Below, piece by piece: positions 23,541 to 33,621 of a stretch of DNA of 64,000 nucleotides (the stretch's first letter is position 1; the number at the start of each line of letters is the position of its first letter). The position numbers and the translations under genes were made by a program. Source of the stretch: Deltaproteobacteria bacterium (GTDB lineage: Bacteria > Myxococcota_A > UBA9160 > SMWR01); contig JAFDDG010000006.1 of NCBI GenBank assembly GCA_019310965.1, positions 1 through 64,000 on the forward strand. The letters run 5' to 3'. A model generated the notes under the pieces. The model searched no databases. It was not told the origin of the DNA and was given only the letters and a program-made list of their open reading frames with translations.

Positions 23541-25253
23541 CTATCCCCCGTACGCTTCCTGGCGGGGGCCCGGAAGCCCCTTCGCGTTCGGCTGCGATTT
23601 GCCCAGAAGTTCGTCCGCGCGATGGAGCAGATCCGCGAGGCCGCGGCGTTTGAGCGCGCAGACCGCCGCCGCGCCGTGACGCTCCGCGATGGCTGTGCCG
23701 ACGCCCGGCGGCAGACGATCGATCTTGTTGAAGACGAGCAGCTCTGGAGTGTCGCCGTGGCCGATCTTCGCCAGCACCTCGCGCACCGCCGCGATGCGCC
23801 GCTCGAAGTCCGGCGCGGCGACGTCGACGACGTGGAGCAGCAGCGAGGCCTCTGAGATCTCCTCGAGGGTGGCACGGAATGCCTCGACGAGATCCGCCGG
23901 CAGGTCGCGAATGAAGCCCACCGTGTCGGTGACGATCACCTCTCGATCCTGCGGGAAGCGCAGGCGTCGCGAGGTGGGGTCGAGGGTGGCGAACATCTTG
24001 TCCTCGACGTGCACTTCCGTGCGGGTCAGCGCGCGCAGCAGCGTGCTCTTGCCGGCGTTCGTGTAGCCGACGATCGAGAGGATCGGCAGCTCTCGGCGCT
24101 CGCGGCGGCGTCTCCGGGCGGTGCGCTGCTTGCGCAGCTTGTCGAGCTCCTTCTCGAGGCGGCGGATGCGGTCGCGGGTGCGGCGGCGGTCGATCTCGAG
24201 CTTCTGCTCACCGGGGCCGCGCCCGCCGATGCCGCCGGCGAGCCGTGACAGGGAAAGGTCGGCGCGCTGCGCGAGCCGCGGCAGCCGATACTTGAGCTGC
24301 GCGAGCTCGACCTGGAGCTTGCCGTCCCGCGTGCGCGCGTGCTGCGCAAAGATGTCGAGGATCAGCTGCGTGCGGTCCATGACCCGCAGGTCGAGCTTCT
24401 CGCCCAGATTGCGCGCCTGCGCCGGCGTCAGGTTCTGGTCGAAGATCACGAGATCCACGTCAGCCTGGAAGGCGCGAATCACCAGGTCCTGCAGGCGCCC
24501 GGAGCCGATCAGCGTCTTCGGGTCCACCCGCGGGCGCTGCTGGGTCACCACCTCCGCCACTTCGACATCCGCCGAACGCGCCAGCTCCTTCAGCTCGTCG
24601 AGCTGTGCGTCGACGTCGGCGCGCTGCCGCCCGCCGGTCACCGACACCAGGATCGCGCGTTCCGCGCCGGCGACCTCGCGCGTCTGGCTCTGGCGCGCCA
24701 GCTCTTCTTCCAGCGCGTCGATCCATTCGCGGAAGTCGAGGTCGAGCTGTGCCGGATGGGTCGGCTCGAGCTTCTCGATCGCCGTGCCGGCTTCGTTGGC
24801 GGGCTTGAGCGACGCGACGTGGGCGAGCCCGGGCAGCCCGTCGTCCAGCGTCTCGATGCTCACCATTGCGTCGAGACGCAGCAGCGCCAGGTCCGTCAGG
24901 TCGTCGCGGGTCAGCCCGTCGTCCCCGAGGCAGGTGTGGATGCAGCGCAGGCCCCGCAGGCGCCCGCGCCCGGCGCGCATGCGTCCCCAGTCGGGCATCT
25001 CGAGCGAACGCGAGTCGCCCACCATCACGTGGGTCACGTCTCCGCGGCGATCCACGAGCACCCCGACCAGCCGGCCGGTTTCGTGGCTCAGTGCCGTCAG
25101 CTGACGAGCGAAATCCTGGGTAACCAGGCGTTCGGCCGGCAGGCGCCGGTTGCCGAGCCGCTCGAGCTGACGGACGTGGCTCGCCTTGAGCCCCTTGCTG
25201 TTGCCGAAGATCTGGATCGGATGTGCCTCGTGGGCAGCGTGGCCCGTCGGCAA
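23541..25253 (-). CDS. hflX: GTPase HflX, long N-terminal form
   Basis: Ribosome-splitting/rescue GTPase of the Obg-HflX superfamily. At 570 residues it is longer than typical HflX (~430); the extra N-terminal ~190 residues (with IFGNSKGLKASHVRQLERL and HVMVGDSRSLEMPDW) occur in deltaproteobacterial-type homologs. The HflX domain starts around TQQRPRVDPKTLIGSGR, followed by a basic coiled coil, then G1 GYTNAGKST near 395, DTVGFIRDLP and NKID. Start is TTG 25253 with GGAG 9 nt upstream; no closer ATG exists. It is divergent from glmU. Confidence 0.93.
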   Translation of the reverse strand: MPTGHAAHEAHPIQIFGNSKGLKASHVRQLERLGNRRLPAERLVTQDFARQLTALSHETGRLVGVLVDRRGDVTHVMVGDSRSLEMPDWGRMRAGRGRLRGLRCIHTCLGDDGLTRDDLTDLALLRLDAMVSIETLDDGLPGLAHVASLKPANEAGTAIEKLEPTHPAQLDLDFREWIDALEEELARQSQTREVAGAERAILVSVTGGRQRADVDAQLDELKELARSADVEVAEVVTQQRPRVDPKTLIGSGRLQDLVIRAFQADVDLVIFDQNLTPAQARNLGEKLDLRVMDRTQLILDIFAQHARTRDGKLQVELAQLKYRLPRLAQRADLSLSRLAGGIGGRGPGEQKLEIDRRRTRDRIRRLEKELDKLRKQRTARRRRRERRELPILSIVGYTNAGKSTLLRALTRTEVHVEDKMFATLDPTSRRLRFPQDREVIVTDTVGFIRDLPADLVEAFRATLEEISEASLLLHVVDVAAPDFERRIAAVREVLAKIGHGDTPELLVFNKIDRLPPGVGTAIAERHGAAAVCALKRRGLADLLHRADELLGKSQPNAKGLPGPRQEAYGG

Positions 25254-25290
25254 TATAGCGTTCTCCGGCCCCGCGGCGGCTGCTACCCTT

Positions 25291-25316
25291 GGTTGTCCCC
25301 TCGGGGAGGGACAATC
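25291..25316 (+). promoter_or_regulatory. Hairpin in the glmU leader
   Basis: TTGTCCC (25293-25299) and GGGACAA (25308-25314) are perfect reverse complements around a CTCGGGGA loop; G-C and G-T pairs extend the stem at the base. It lies 43 nt before the glmU start in the 105-bp gap between divergent hflX and glmU. It could shape the glmU leader or act as a binding site. Function unknown. Confidence 0.4.
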
Positions 25317-25358
25317 CGGGTTCAGGAACCGGCAAGAACGCGCCGAAGAGAGAGGGCC

Positions 25359-26696
25359 ATGTCACGAATCCCGTCGCTCGCCGTGCTGGTGCTCGCCGCG
25401 GGGCAGGGCACGCGCATGCGGTCGCGCCTGGCGAAGGTGCTTCACCCGCTGTGTGGGCGCCCGCTGCTCCACCACACGCTCGCCGCCGGCGAGGCGCTGG
25501 GCGCCGAGCGCCTGGTCGTGGTGGTGGGGCGAGACTCCGACAACGTGCGGCAGCGTTTCGCCGGTCGCGCCCGTTTTGCGCAGCAGGACCAGCAGCTCGG
25601 CACCGGCCATGCGGTGCTCCAGAGCGAGGCCGAGCTCGCCGGCTTCAGCGGCGACGTGCTGGTGCTCAACGGCGATCTGCCGCTCGTGCGCGCCGAGACC
25701 CTCGAACGCATGTTGGCCTTCAAGCAGGAGACCGCCGCCGACCTGGTAATCCTCTCCGGCGAGATCGACGTTCCCGGCATCCTCGTGCGCGCGCCCGACG
25801 GTGCGTTGGCCCGCGTGGTCGAGGCCACCGACGCGACGCCCGCAGAGCTCGCGATTGCCGAGCGCAATACCGGCGTGTACCTCATCGAGCGGGACCTTCT
25901 CTGGAAGTGTCTGGCCCAGGTCGACGCCGAGAACGCCCAGGGCGAGATCTACCTCACCAGCATCGTCGAGATCCTGCTCGCCGAAGGCCGCCGGGTCGAA
26001 GTGCTGCGGCTCCAGGACGACAGCGAGGGCATCGGGGTCAACACCCGGGTGGATCTCGCCGAGGCCGCGGCGCTGATGCGCGCCCGGATCCTGAACCGTC
26101 TGATGCTCGCGGGTGTCACTGTTGTGGATCCCGCCACGACCTACATCGACGTCGACGTCGAGGTCGGGCAGGACACCGTGATCGAGCCGAATTGTGTCAT
26201 CCAGGGGCAGACGAGCATCGGAGAGGGCTGCCACGTGAAGGCGAATTGCGTGATCGAGGATTCCTCGCTCGCGAACGACGTGGAGATCGGGCCCTCGGCG
26301 CACCTGCGTCCGGGAACTTCCCTCGGCGAGGGTGTGCGCATTGGCAATTACGTCGAGGTGAAGAACAGCCAGCTCGCGGCTGGAGTGAAGGCGGACCACC
26401 TCTCCTACATCGGGGATGCCGATGTGGGCGAGGGAGCGAGCTTCGGCTGTGGCGCCATTACGGTGAACTATGACTGGCGGGGCAAACACCGCACGCGCGT
26501 TGCCCCGGGCGCCGTGGTCGGCTGCAACGTCAACCTGATCGCCCCGGTCTCGGTGGGACGCAACGCGGCCATCGCTGCCGGATCCACGATCACCAAAGAC
26601 GTCCCGGACGATTCGCTTGCCCTCGGCCGCAGCCGCGATCAGAAACACGTCGCAGGCTGGAGCCGACGGAAGCGGCCTGAGGACAAGCTCAAGTAG
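25359..26696 (+). CDS. glmU: Bifunctional GlcNAc-1-P uridyltransferase / GlcN-1-P acetyltransferase
   Basis: Makes UDP-GlcNAc for peptidoglycan and lipid A in two steps. The N-terminal pyrophosphorylase domain (1-225) has VLAAGQGTRMRS, QQLGTGHAV and NGDLPLV. The C-terminal left-handed beta-helix (230-445) has hexapeptide repeats, RPGTSLGEGVRIGNYVEVKNS, and the active-site region YIGDADVG and NYDW. Its 445 residues are slightly short of the ~456 usual. ATG 25359 follows AGAGAGAGGG. glmS follows after 9 nt, giving a glmU-glmS operon for amino-sugar nucleotide supply. Confidence 0.96.
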   Translation: MSRIPSLAVLVLAAGQGTRMRSRLAKVLHPLCGRPLLHHTLAAGEALGAERLVVVVGRDSDNVRQRFAGRARFAQQDQQLGTGHAVLQSEAELAGFSGDVLVLNGDLPLVRAETLERMLAFKQETAADLVILSGEIDVPGILVRAPDGALARVVEATDATPAELAIAERNTGVYLIERDLLWKCLAQVDAENAQGEIYLTSIVEILLAEGRRVEVLRLQDDSEGIGVNTRVDLAEAAALMRARILNRLMLAGVTVVDPATTYIDVDVEVGQDTVIEPNCVIQGQTSIGEGCHVKANCVIEDSSLANDVEIGPSAHLRPGTSLGEGVRIGNYVEVKNSQLAAGVKADHLSYIGDADVGEGASFGCGAITVNYDWRGKHRTRVAPGAVVGCNVNLIAPVSVGRNAAIAAGSTITKDVPDDSLALGRSRDQKHVAGWSRRKRPEDKLK

Positions 26697-26705
26697 GAGC
26701 CCGCC

Positions 26706-28541
<1,836 letters not shown>

Positions 28542-28578
28542 CTTCCGGTTTCCCCAGTCCTCCTCCTGGGAGAAAAAG

Positions 28579-30768
28579 TTGCTGCAGGGCGGAGCGGGCT
28601 CGTTGCTCGACGGGTTGAACCCCGGGCAACGGCGCGCGGTAGAGACGACTGAAGGGCCGTTGCTGGTGCTCGCGGGTGCGGGCAGCGGCAAGACGCGGGT
28701 GTTGGTGCACCGCATCGCCTACCTGATCGGCGTCTGCGGCATCGCCCCGGAGAGCATTCTCGCCGTCACCTTCACCAACAAGGCCGCCGGCGAGATGCGC
28801 GAGCGCGTCGTCAAGTTGCTGGGCCCCGGTGCGGAAGAGGTATGGCTCGGCACCTTCCACTCCACCTGTGTGCGCATTCTGCGCCGGGAGATCGGCCACC
28901 TGGGCTTCTCTCGCGGCTTCGCCATCTACGACCAGACCGACAGCCTGGCGCTGGTGAAGGAAGCGTTGCGCAAACACGGTCTCGATCCGAAGGAGACCGA
29001 TCCGCGTCGCATGGCCTGGCGCATCGACCAGTGGAAGAACGCCGGCGTCGGCACCGCCGCAGCCCACGACCAGGCCTACGACTTCGAGGCCCAGCGCGCC
29101 GCCGAGATCTACGCCACATACCAGCGCCTGCTGGTCGATGCCAATGCCCTCGACTTCGGTGACCTCCTGGTCAAGACCGTCGAGCTCTTCGATCGCTTTC
29201 CCGACGTGCTCGATTGGTATCGCAAGCGCTGGCAGTACGTTCTCGTGGACGAGTACCAGGACACCAACCGCGTCCAGTACCGCCTGGTGCAACAGATTGC
29301 CGGTGAGCATCGGAACCTATGTGTCGTGGGAGATCCCGATCAGTCGATCTACGCATGGCGTGGTGCCGATGTGCGCAACATCCTCGATTTCGAGGAGGAC
29401 TACGACGACGCGGAGGTGGTGCGCCTCGAGCAGAATTATCGCTCGGCCCAGCCCATCCTAGACGGGGCGAGTGCCGTCATCGCCCACAACGTCGCACGCA
29501 AGGAAAAGCGGCTCTTCACCGATCGCAAAGGCGGCGACAAGATCTCGATCTACGAGGCCAGCGACGACCGCGAGGAAGCCGCCTTCGTCGTGCGAAAGCT
29601 CCTGACCGCCGTGCGCGAATCCGATCGCAGCTACGGGCAGTGCGCGATCTTCTATCGCACGAACGCGCAATCGCGGGTCTTCGAGGACGAGCTGCTCAAG
29701 TACGACGTGCCCCATATGGTGGTGGGGGGAGTGCGCTTCTACGAGCGCGCCGAGGTGAAGGATGCGCTGGCCTGGCTGCGCCTGCTGGTGAACCCGGCCG
29801 ACCCGATGGCGCTGCGCCGCGTGTTGGCGCGGCCGTCCCGGGGGATCGGGCGCACGACCCTCGAGCGCGCCGTGGCGCTCGCCGACGAGGCACAGCTGAC
29901 GCTCCTCGAAGGACTACGGCGCATGGGCGAGCAGGGGGGTGGGCGCACGGGCCCGAAGATTCGCGATTTTCTGGAGCTCATCGACGGGCTTCAGGATGAG
30001 ACCCGGGGCTGCACGACGTCCGAAACTCTCGCGCTCACGCTGCAACGCTCGGGCTACGTGAAGGCGCTCGAGAAGGAGGGCTCGCCCGAGGCCGAGGGGC
30101 GGCTCGAGAACCTGCGGGAGCTGATCTCCGCCGCCGAGGACTTCGGTCGCGAGCTCGGCGGTGAGGCAGAAGAGCGCAGCGAGATCGAGCTCTTCCTGGA
30201 TCAGGTGGCGCTGGTCTCGGACATCGACGCCTGGAGCGACCGGGACGAGTGCGTGTCGCTGATGACGGTGCATACCGCGAAGGGGCTCGAGTTTCCCGTC
30301 GTCTTCGTGGTGGGGCTCGAAGAGGGCGTGTTCCCGCACGCGGGCTCCCTGCGCGACGAGGTGGGCATCGAGGAGGAGCGACGGCTGTGCTACGTCGCCA
30401 TGACCCGCGCGATGGAGGAGCTCACCCTTACGAGCGCGCGCGAGCGGCTGCGCTACGGCTCGCGCACCTACGGCGTGCCGTCGCGCTTCCTGCGCGAGAT
30501 TCCAGATGAGGTGCTCGCGGCGCCGGCTCGGACGCAGCGCGCGAGTGCCGGTGACTCGAGCCTCGACTACTCCTATGCCCAGGATGCACCGGGTGACGTG
30601 GCCGATGGCGAACTCGCGGCGGGCCTGCACGTGCGTCACCCGATCTTCGGGCCGGGTACGGTGTTGCAGGTGATCGGCCAGGGGGGCGGCCAGAAGCTGC
30701 GCATCAAGTTCGAGCGCGCCGGAGTGAAGACCATCGTGCTGCGCTACGCGAATCTCGAGCTCGGCTGA
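28579..30768 (+). CDS. pcrA: ATP-dependent DNA helicase PcrA/UvrD
   Basis: Superfamily 1A 3'-5' DNA helicase acting in repair and replication-fork maintenance. Motifs in order: Q-motif LNPGQRRAV, Walker A AGAGSGKT, TFTNKAAGEMRERV, DEYQDTN (Walker B), GDPDQSIYAWRGA, TVHTAKGLEFPVVFVVGLEEG, and YVAMTRAMEEL. The C-terminal ~50 residues (HPIFGPGTVLQVIGQG) form the Tudor-like RNA-polymerase-binding fold of PcrA. TTG 28579, with GGGAG 8 nt ahead, gives 729 residues; the frame is open to 28474, but that overlaps glmS. Confidence 0.95.
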   Translation: MLQGGAGSLLDGLNPGQRRAVETTEGPLLVLAGAGSGKTRVLVHRIAYLIGVCGIAPESILAVTFTNKAAGEMRERVVKLLGPGAEEVWLGTFHSTCVRILRREIGHLGFSRGFAIYDQTDSLALVKEALRKHGLDPKETDPRRMAWRIDQWKNAGVGTAAAHDQAYDFEAQRAAEIYATYQRLLVDANALDFGDLLVKTVELFDRFPDVLDWYRKRWQYVLVDEYQDTNRVQYRLVQQIAGEHRNLCVVGDPDQSIYAWRGADVRNILDFEEDYDDAEVVRLEQNYRSAQPILDGASAVIAHNVARKEKRLFTDRKGGDKISIYEASDDREEAAFVVRKLLTAVRESDRSYGQCAIFYRTNAQSRVFEDELLKYDVPHMVVGGVRFYERAEVKDALAWLRLLVNPADPMALRRVLARPSRGIGRTTLERAVALADEAQLTLLEGLRRMGEQGGGRTGPKIRDFLELIDGLQDETRGCTTSETLALTLQRSGYVKALEKEGSPEAEGRLENLRELISAAEDFGRELGGEAEERSEIELFLDQVALVSDIDAWSDRDECVSLMTVHTAKGLEFPVVFVVGLEEGVFPHAGSLRDEVGIEEERRLCYVAMTRAMEELTLTSARERLRYGSRTYGVPSRFLREIPDEVLAAPARTQRASAGDSSLDYSYAQDAPGDVADGELAAGLHVRHPIFGPGTVLQVIGQGGGQKLRIKFERAGVKTIVLRYANLELG

Positions 30769-30850
30769 GCCTTTCTGCCGGCGGAGTTCGACGCTTCGTT
30801 CGGATGCAGCGGCGGTCGGCTCACCCTCGGGGCGCGCAGCTGGCTCGCGC

Positions 30851-32527
30851 TCATCGCAGCGTTACGTCGAAGCTGCCCCGGTACGAGAGTGTATGCGGCC
30901 TCGCGAAGCGCACGGCGTGAAACGCCGGCGCGCCGCTGGCGTCCGCCACGCTCTCGATGCGCGCGACGCCCTGCGGCAGCTCGCGAACGGCTTCGAGCAG
31001 CGCCGCTCCGATCTCGAAGACCTCGTAGCCCGGCAGCTGCACCAGGTAGACGTGTCGCGGCGTGCCGCGCAGCGTGGCCCCGGGGCCCGCTGGGGCGGCG
31101 CTGGACAGCCGCCAGACGGGTTCTTCGAGCGCGAGCTCGGGCCGCAGCAGCATCAGCGGCGCGTGAAAGCCCCAGTCGAGGCTGACGACGACGGTCTCCG
31201 CCGGCAGCTCACCGGCGAAACGCTCGAGAGCACCCGACCAGCGGCCGCGACCGCCGCTCTCGCGCAGCGTGTCGAGGGTGCGCGCGTCGACGTGGAGGTG
31301 GCCCGCGACTGCCGTAGCCACCGCGGCTACAGCCGCGATACGCCCCAGCGGTGCGAGCCGCCAGAGCTGCAGTGCGGCCAGGGCGACCAGCAGCTGCGGC
31401 AGCGGCATCACGTTCATCACGTGGTGGATGCGCGCCGCCCGCGGCATCGCCAGCAGGCAGGCCGCGGTCAGCAATGTGGCGAGCAGCACGAAGGCTTCAC
31501 GGCGACGCCCTCCGGGATCGCGCGCAACCGTGACGAGGAGCAGCGCGAATGCGGCCACGAAGCACCACAGGAATGCACCGCTCGCCGCGTCCGGCACGTT
31601 CGAGAGTGCGTCGAAGCGCCCGCCGGTCAGCATCAGCCGGTGGAAGTGCGAACCGTCGAGGAGTGCTTGCCAGGTGTCGAGCTTCTCGGCGAACTGACTG
31701 CTGCGGCTGGCCGCACTGCGCAGCATGCCCCGGGTGGCGCCCCACACGCCGGGCAGCGCCAGCAGCATCGGCGACGCGCCGAGCAGCACACCGCCGATCG
31801 AGAGCAGCGCGTGCCGCGGTCGTTCGCGCACCTCGCGGGCCAGCCACGCCGGCGCCACCAGCCAGAGCGCCGCGCCCGCGCCCAGCAGGAACGCCGCGGC
31901 GTCGATCTTGTTCGTCACGCCGAGGCCGAGCAGGCAGGCGCCCAGCGCGATCCGCCAGGCCGCGACGCCCCAACCGCTCGACAGCAACCAGAGGCCGCCT
32001 CCGCGACACATCAGCGCCAGGGAGACCGAGCCCCAGTCGTGGCGCGTCACGAAGACGAAGCTCGGATCGCTCGCCAACAGCAGACCGGTCAGCAGCGCCG
32101 CCGGCGTGCCCCACACGGTCCGCACCCACAGCATGCAGAGCACGAGACCCAGACAGCCCCACACCAGCGTGGTCATGCGCAGGCTGGCTCGGCCGGCGCC
32201 GAAGAGCGCGAAGCTCGGGATCAGCAGCTGGCTCTTCAGCCCGCTCATGTAGGGTTGGGTCATCAGGGGAAACCAGCCGCCGAAGAGCCGCGCGTTGCGG
32301 GCGCCGGGAATTTCGAGCGGGCGGCCGCCGTCGCGCAGAAACTCGGCTGCTGGCGCCGCCTGGACCGCTTCGTCGTAGTAGAGGCCGGGAGTCTCCAGCT
32401 GTCGACCGGCGAAGCCGAGGAGGGCCGCACACAGGAGTGCCGCAGCGGTGGCGAAGGCCAGCGTCTGTCGACTCAACTGCAGCTCCCGAACGGACTCGCG
32501 CTTGACGTTTGTGCGCCGCCACCGCAC
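30851..32527 (-). CDS. Polytopic GT-C-like glycosyltransferase family membrane protein
   Basis: A protein of about 558 residues with ten or more hydrophobic segments, then a soluble C-terminal domain of about 130 residues. The first periplasmic loop contains LYYDEAVQAAP; an acidic pair at this place is typical of GT-C (ArnT/PMT-like) lipid-sugar glycosyltransferases. TRHDWGSVSL and RIHHVMNVMPLP are further conserved-looking loops. The start is uncertain: GTG 32527 gives a basic N-terminus before the first helix but lacks a clear ribosome binding site. It is divergent from the methyltransferase gene. The substrate is likely a polyprenyl-linked sugar; inferred only. Confidence 0.7.
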   Translation of the reverse strand: MRWRRTNVKRESVRELQLSRQTLAFATAAALLCAALLGFAGRQLETPGLYYDEAVQAAPAAEFLRDGGRPLEIPGARNARLFGGWFPLMTQPYMSGLKSQLLIPSFALFGAGRASLRMTTLVWGCLGLVLCMLWVRTVWGTPAALLTGLLLASDPSFVFVTRHDWGSVSLALMCRGGGLWLLSSGWGVAAWRIALGACLLGLGVTNKIDAAAFLLGAGAALWLVAPAWLAREVRERPRHALLSIGGVLLGASPMLLALPGVWGATRGMLRSAASRSSQFAEKLDTWQALLDGSHFHRLMLTGGRFDALSNVPDAASGAFLWCFVAAFALLLVTVARDPGGRRREAFVLLATLLTAACLLAMPRAARIHHVMNVMPLPQLLVALAALQLWRLAPLGRIAAVAAVATAVAGHLHVDARTLDTLRESGGRGRWSGALERFAGELPAETVVVSLDWGFHAPLMLLRPELALEEPVWRLSSAAPAGPGATLRGTPRHVYLVQLPGYEVFEIGAALLEAVRELPQGVARIESVADASGAPAFHAVRFARPHTLSYRGSFDVTLR

Positions 32528-32604
32528 GCTGCCGAGCCAGCGACCGGGCCGTGGCGCCGCGGCCCGGCCAAGGGCCGGCCGCTCCTGGCCCGACCCGAGG
32601 TTCT

Positions 32605-33621
32605 GTGTCCGTCGCGAAAGACCTGCACGCGTGCTCCGTTCGAGAGATCGCATCCGCGACACGCGAGGCCGTGGTCGTTTCGCCGTGTCCCGTGTGCGGC
32701 GTTCGCGAGGCCCGGCCCCGCTTCGGGGTCGAGGGCTGCAGCGCGCCGGTCGTCGTGTGTTCCCAATGTGGACTCGGCCGCTACGAGCCGATGCCCGGCG
32801 CCAACGAGGTGCTCTCCTATTACCCGGAGGAATACTACGGCCAGCAGGGGACGAAATTCCAGCGAGTGATCGAGAGTCTCGTCCGGGTGGCGGCGGCGCG
32901 CCACATCGCGTTCCTGTCGCGGGGTCTGCCCGCGCGCGCGCGTGTGCTCGATGTCGGCTGTGGCCGGGGCGTGATCCTCGGACCGCTCGCCGAGCGCGAC
33001 TTCGAGGTGCATGGCGTCGAGCTGCGGGTGGAGGCAGCACTCGGCGTGGACCCCCGCGCCGAGGTGCGCGTCGCACCACGCCTGGCCGACGCCGGCTATG
33101 CCGGGGATCATTTCCACGAGGTCGTACTCTGGCACGTGCTCGAGCACCTGGAGGATCCGCGCGGCGCACTGGCCGAGGCGTTCCGGGTGCTCCGGCCCGG
33201 CGGGCGCCTGGTCGTTGCCGTCCCCAATTTTTCGAGCCTGCAGGCGCGCTGGGCGGGTGCGGCCTGGTTTCACCTGGATGCGCCACGTCACCTCTTCCAC
33301 TTCCCGCGTGAGGCGCTGCTGCGGCTGCTCGAAGAGCTCGGCTTCGCCGTCGAGTCGGAGCATCACTTCTCGTTGCGGCAGAACCCCTTTGGCTGGATCC
33401 AGAGCGGCCTGAACCGCTCGCGCCGGCTGCCCCGCAACGGGCTCTACACCCTGCTCCACGAGCGATCAAGCCGAGCGCCAGCGCCGTATTCGCGCGGCAT
33501 GCGGTGCTGGCTGCTGATCTGTGGGCTCCTCGCCGCGCCGTTTGCCCTCGCTGCGTCGGTGATTGCCGCGAAGCTGCGGCGCGGAGCCACGCTGCACGTG
33601 GTGGCGCGCAAGCCCGGCTAG
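32605..33621 (+). CDS. SAM-dependent methyltransferase with N-terminal zinc ribbon
   Basis: A 338-residue protein: an N-terminal Cys4 module (CPVCG near 25 and CSQCG near 50), a Rossmann methyltransferase domain with motif I VLDVGCGRGVIL, then HVLEHLEDPRGALAEAFRVLRPGG, and a C-terminal hydrophobic segment (WLLICGLLAAPFALAASVI) that may tether it to the membrane. Such zinc-ribbon methyltransferases are common in polysaccharide and nucleotide-sugar loci. Start GTG 32605 follows GAGG at short spacing. Its TAG stop overlaps the TAG stop of the convergent peptidase gene within CTAG. Confidence 0.85.
   Translation: MSVAKDLHACSVREIASATREAVVVSPCPVCGVREARPRFGVEGCSAPVVVCSQCGLGRYEPMPGANEVLSYYPEEYYGQQGTKFQRVIESLVRVAAARHIAFLSRGLPARARVLDVGCGRGVILGPLAERDFEVHGVELRVEAALGVDPRAEVRVAPRLADAGYAGDHFHEVVLWHVLEHLEDPRGALAEAFRVLRPGGRLVVAVPNFSSLQARWAGAAWFHLDAPRHLFHFPREALLRLLEELGFAVESEHHFSLRQNPFGWIQSGLNRSRRLPRNGLYTLLHERSSRAPAPYSRGMRCWLLICGLLAAPFALAASVIAAKLRRGATLHVVARKPG

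Noticed and set aside
26697-26705. glmS ribozyme/riboswitch between glmU and glmS
   Set aside because: Only 9 nt separate the two genes, far too short.
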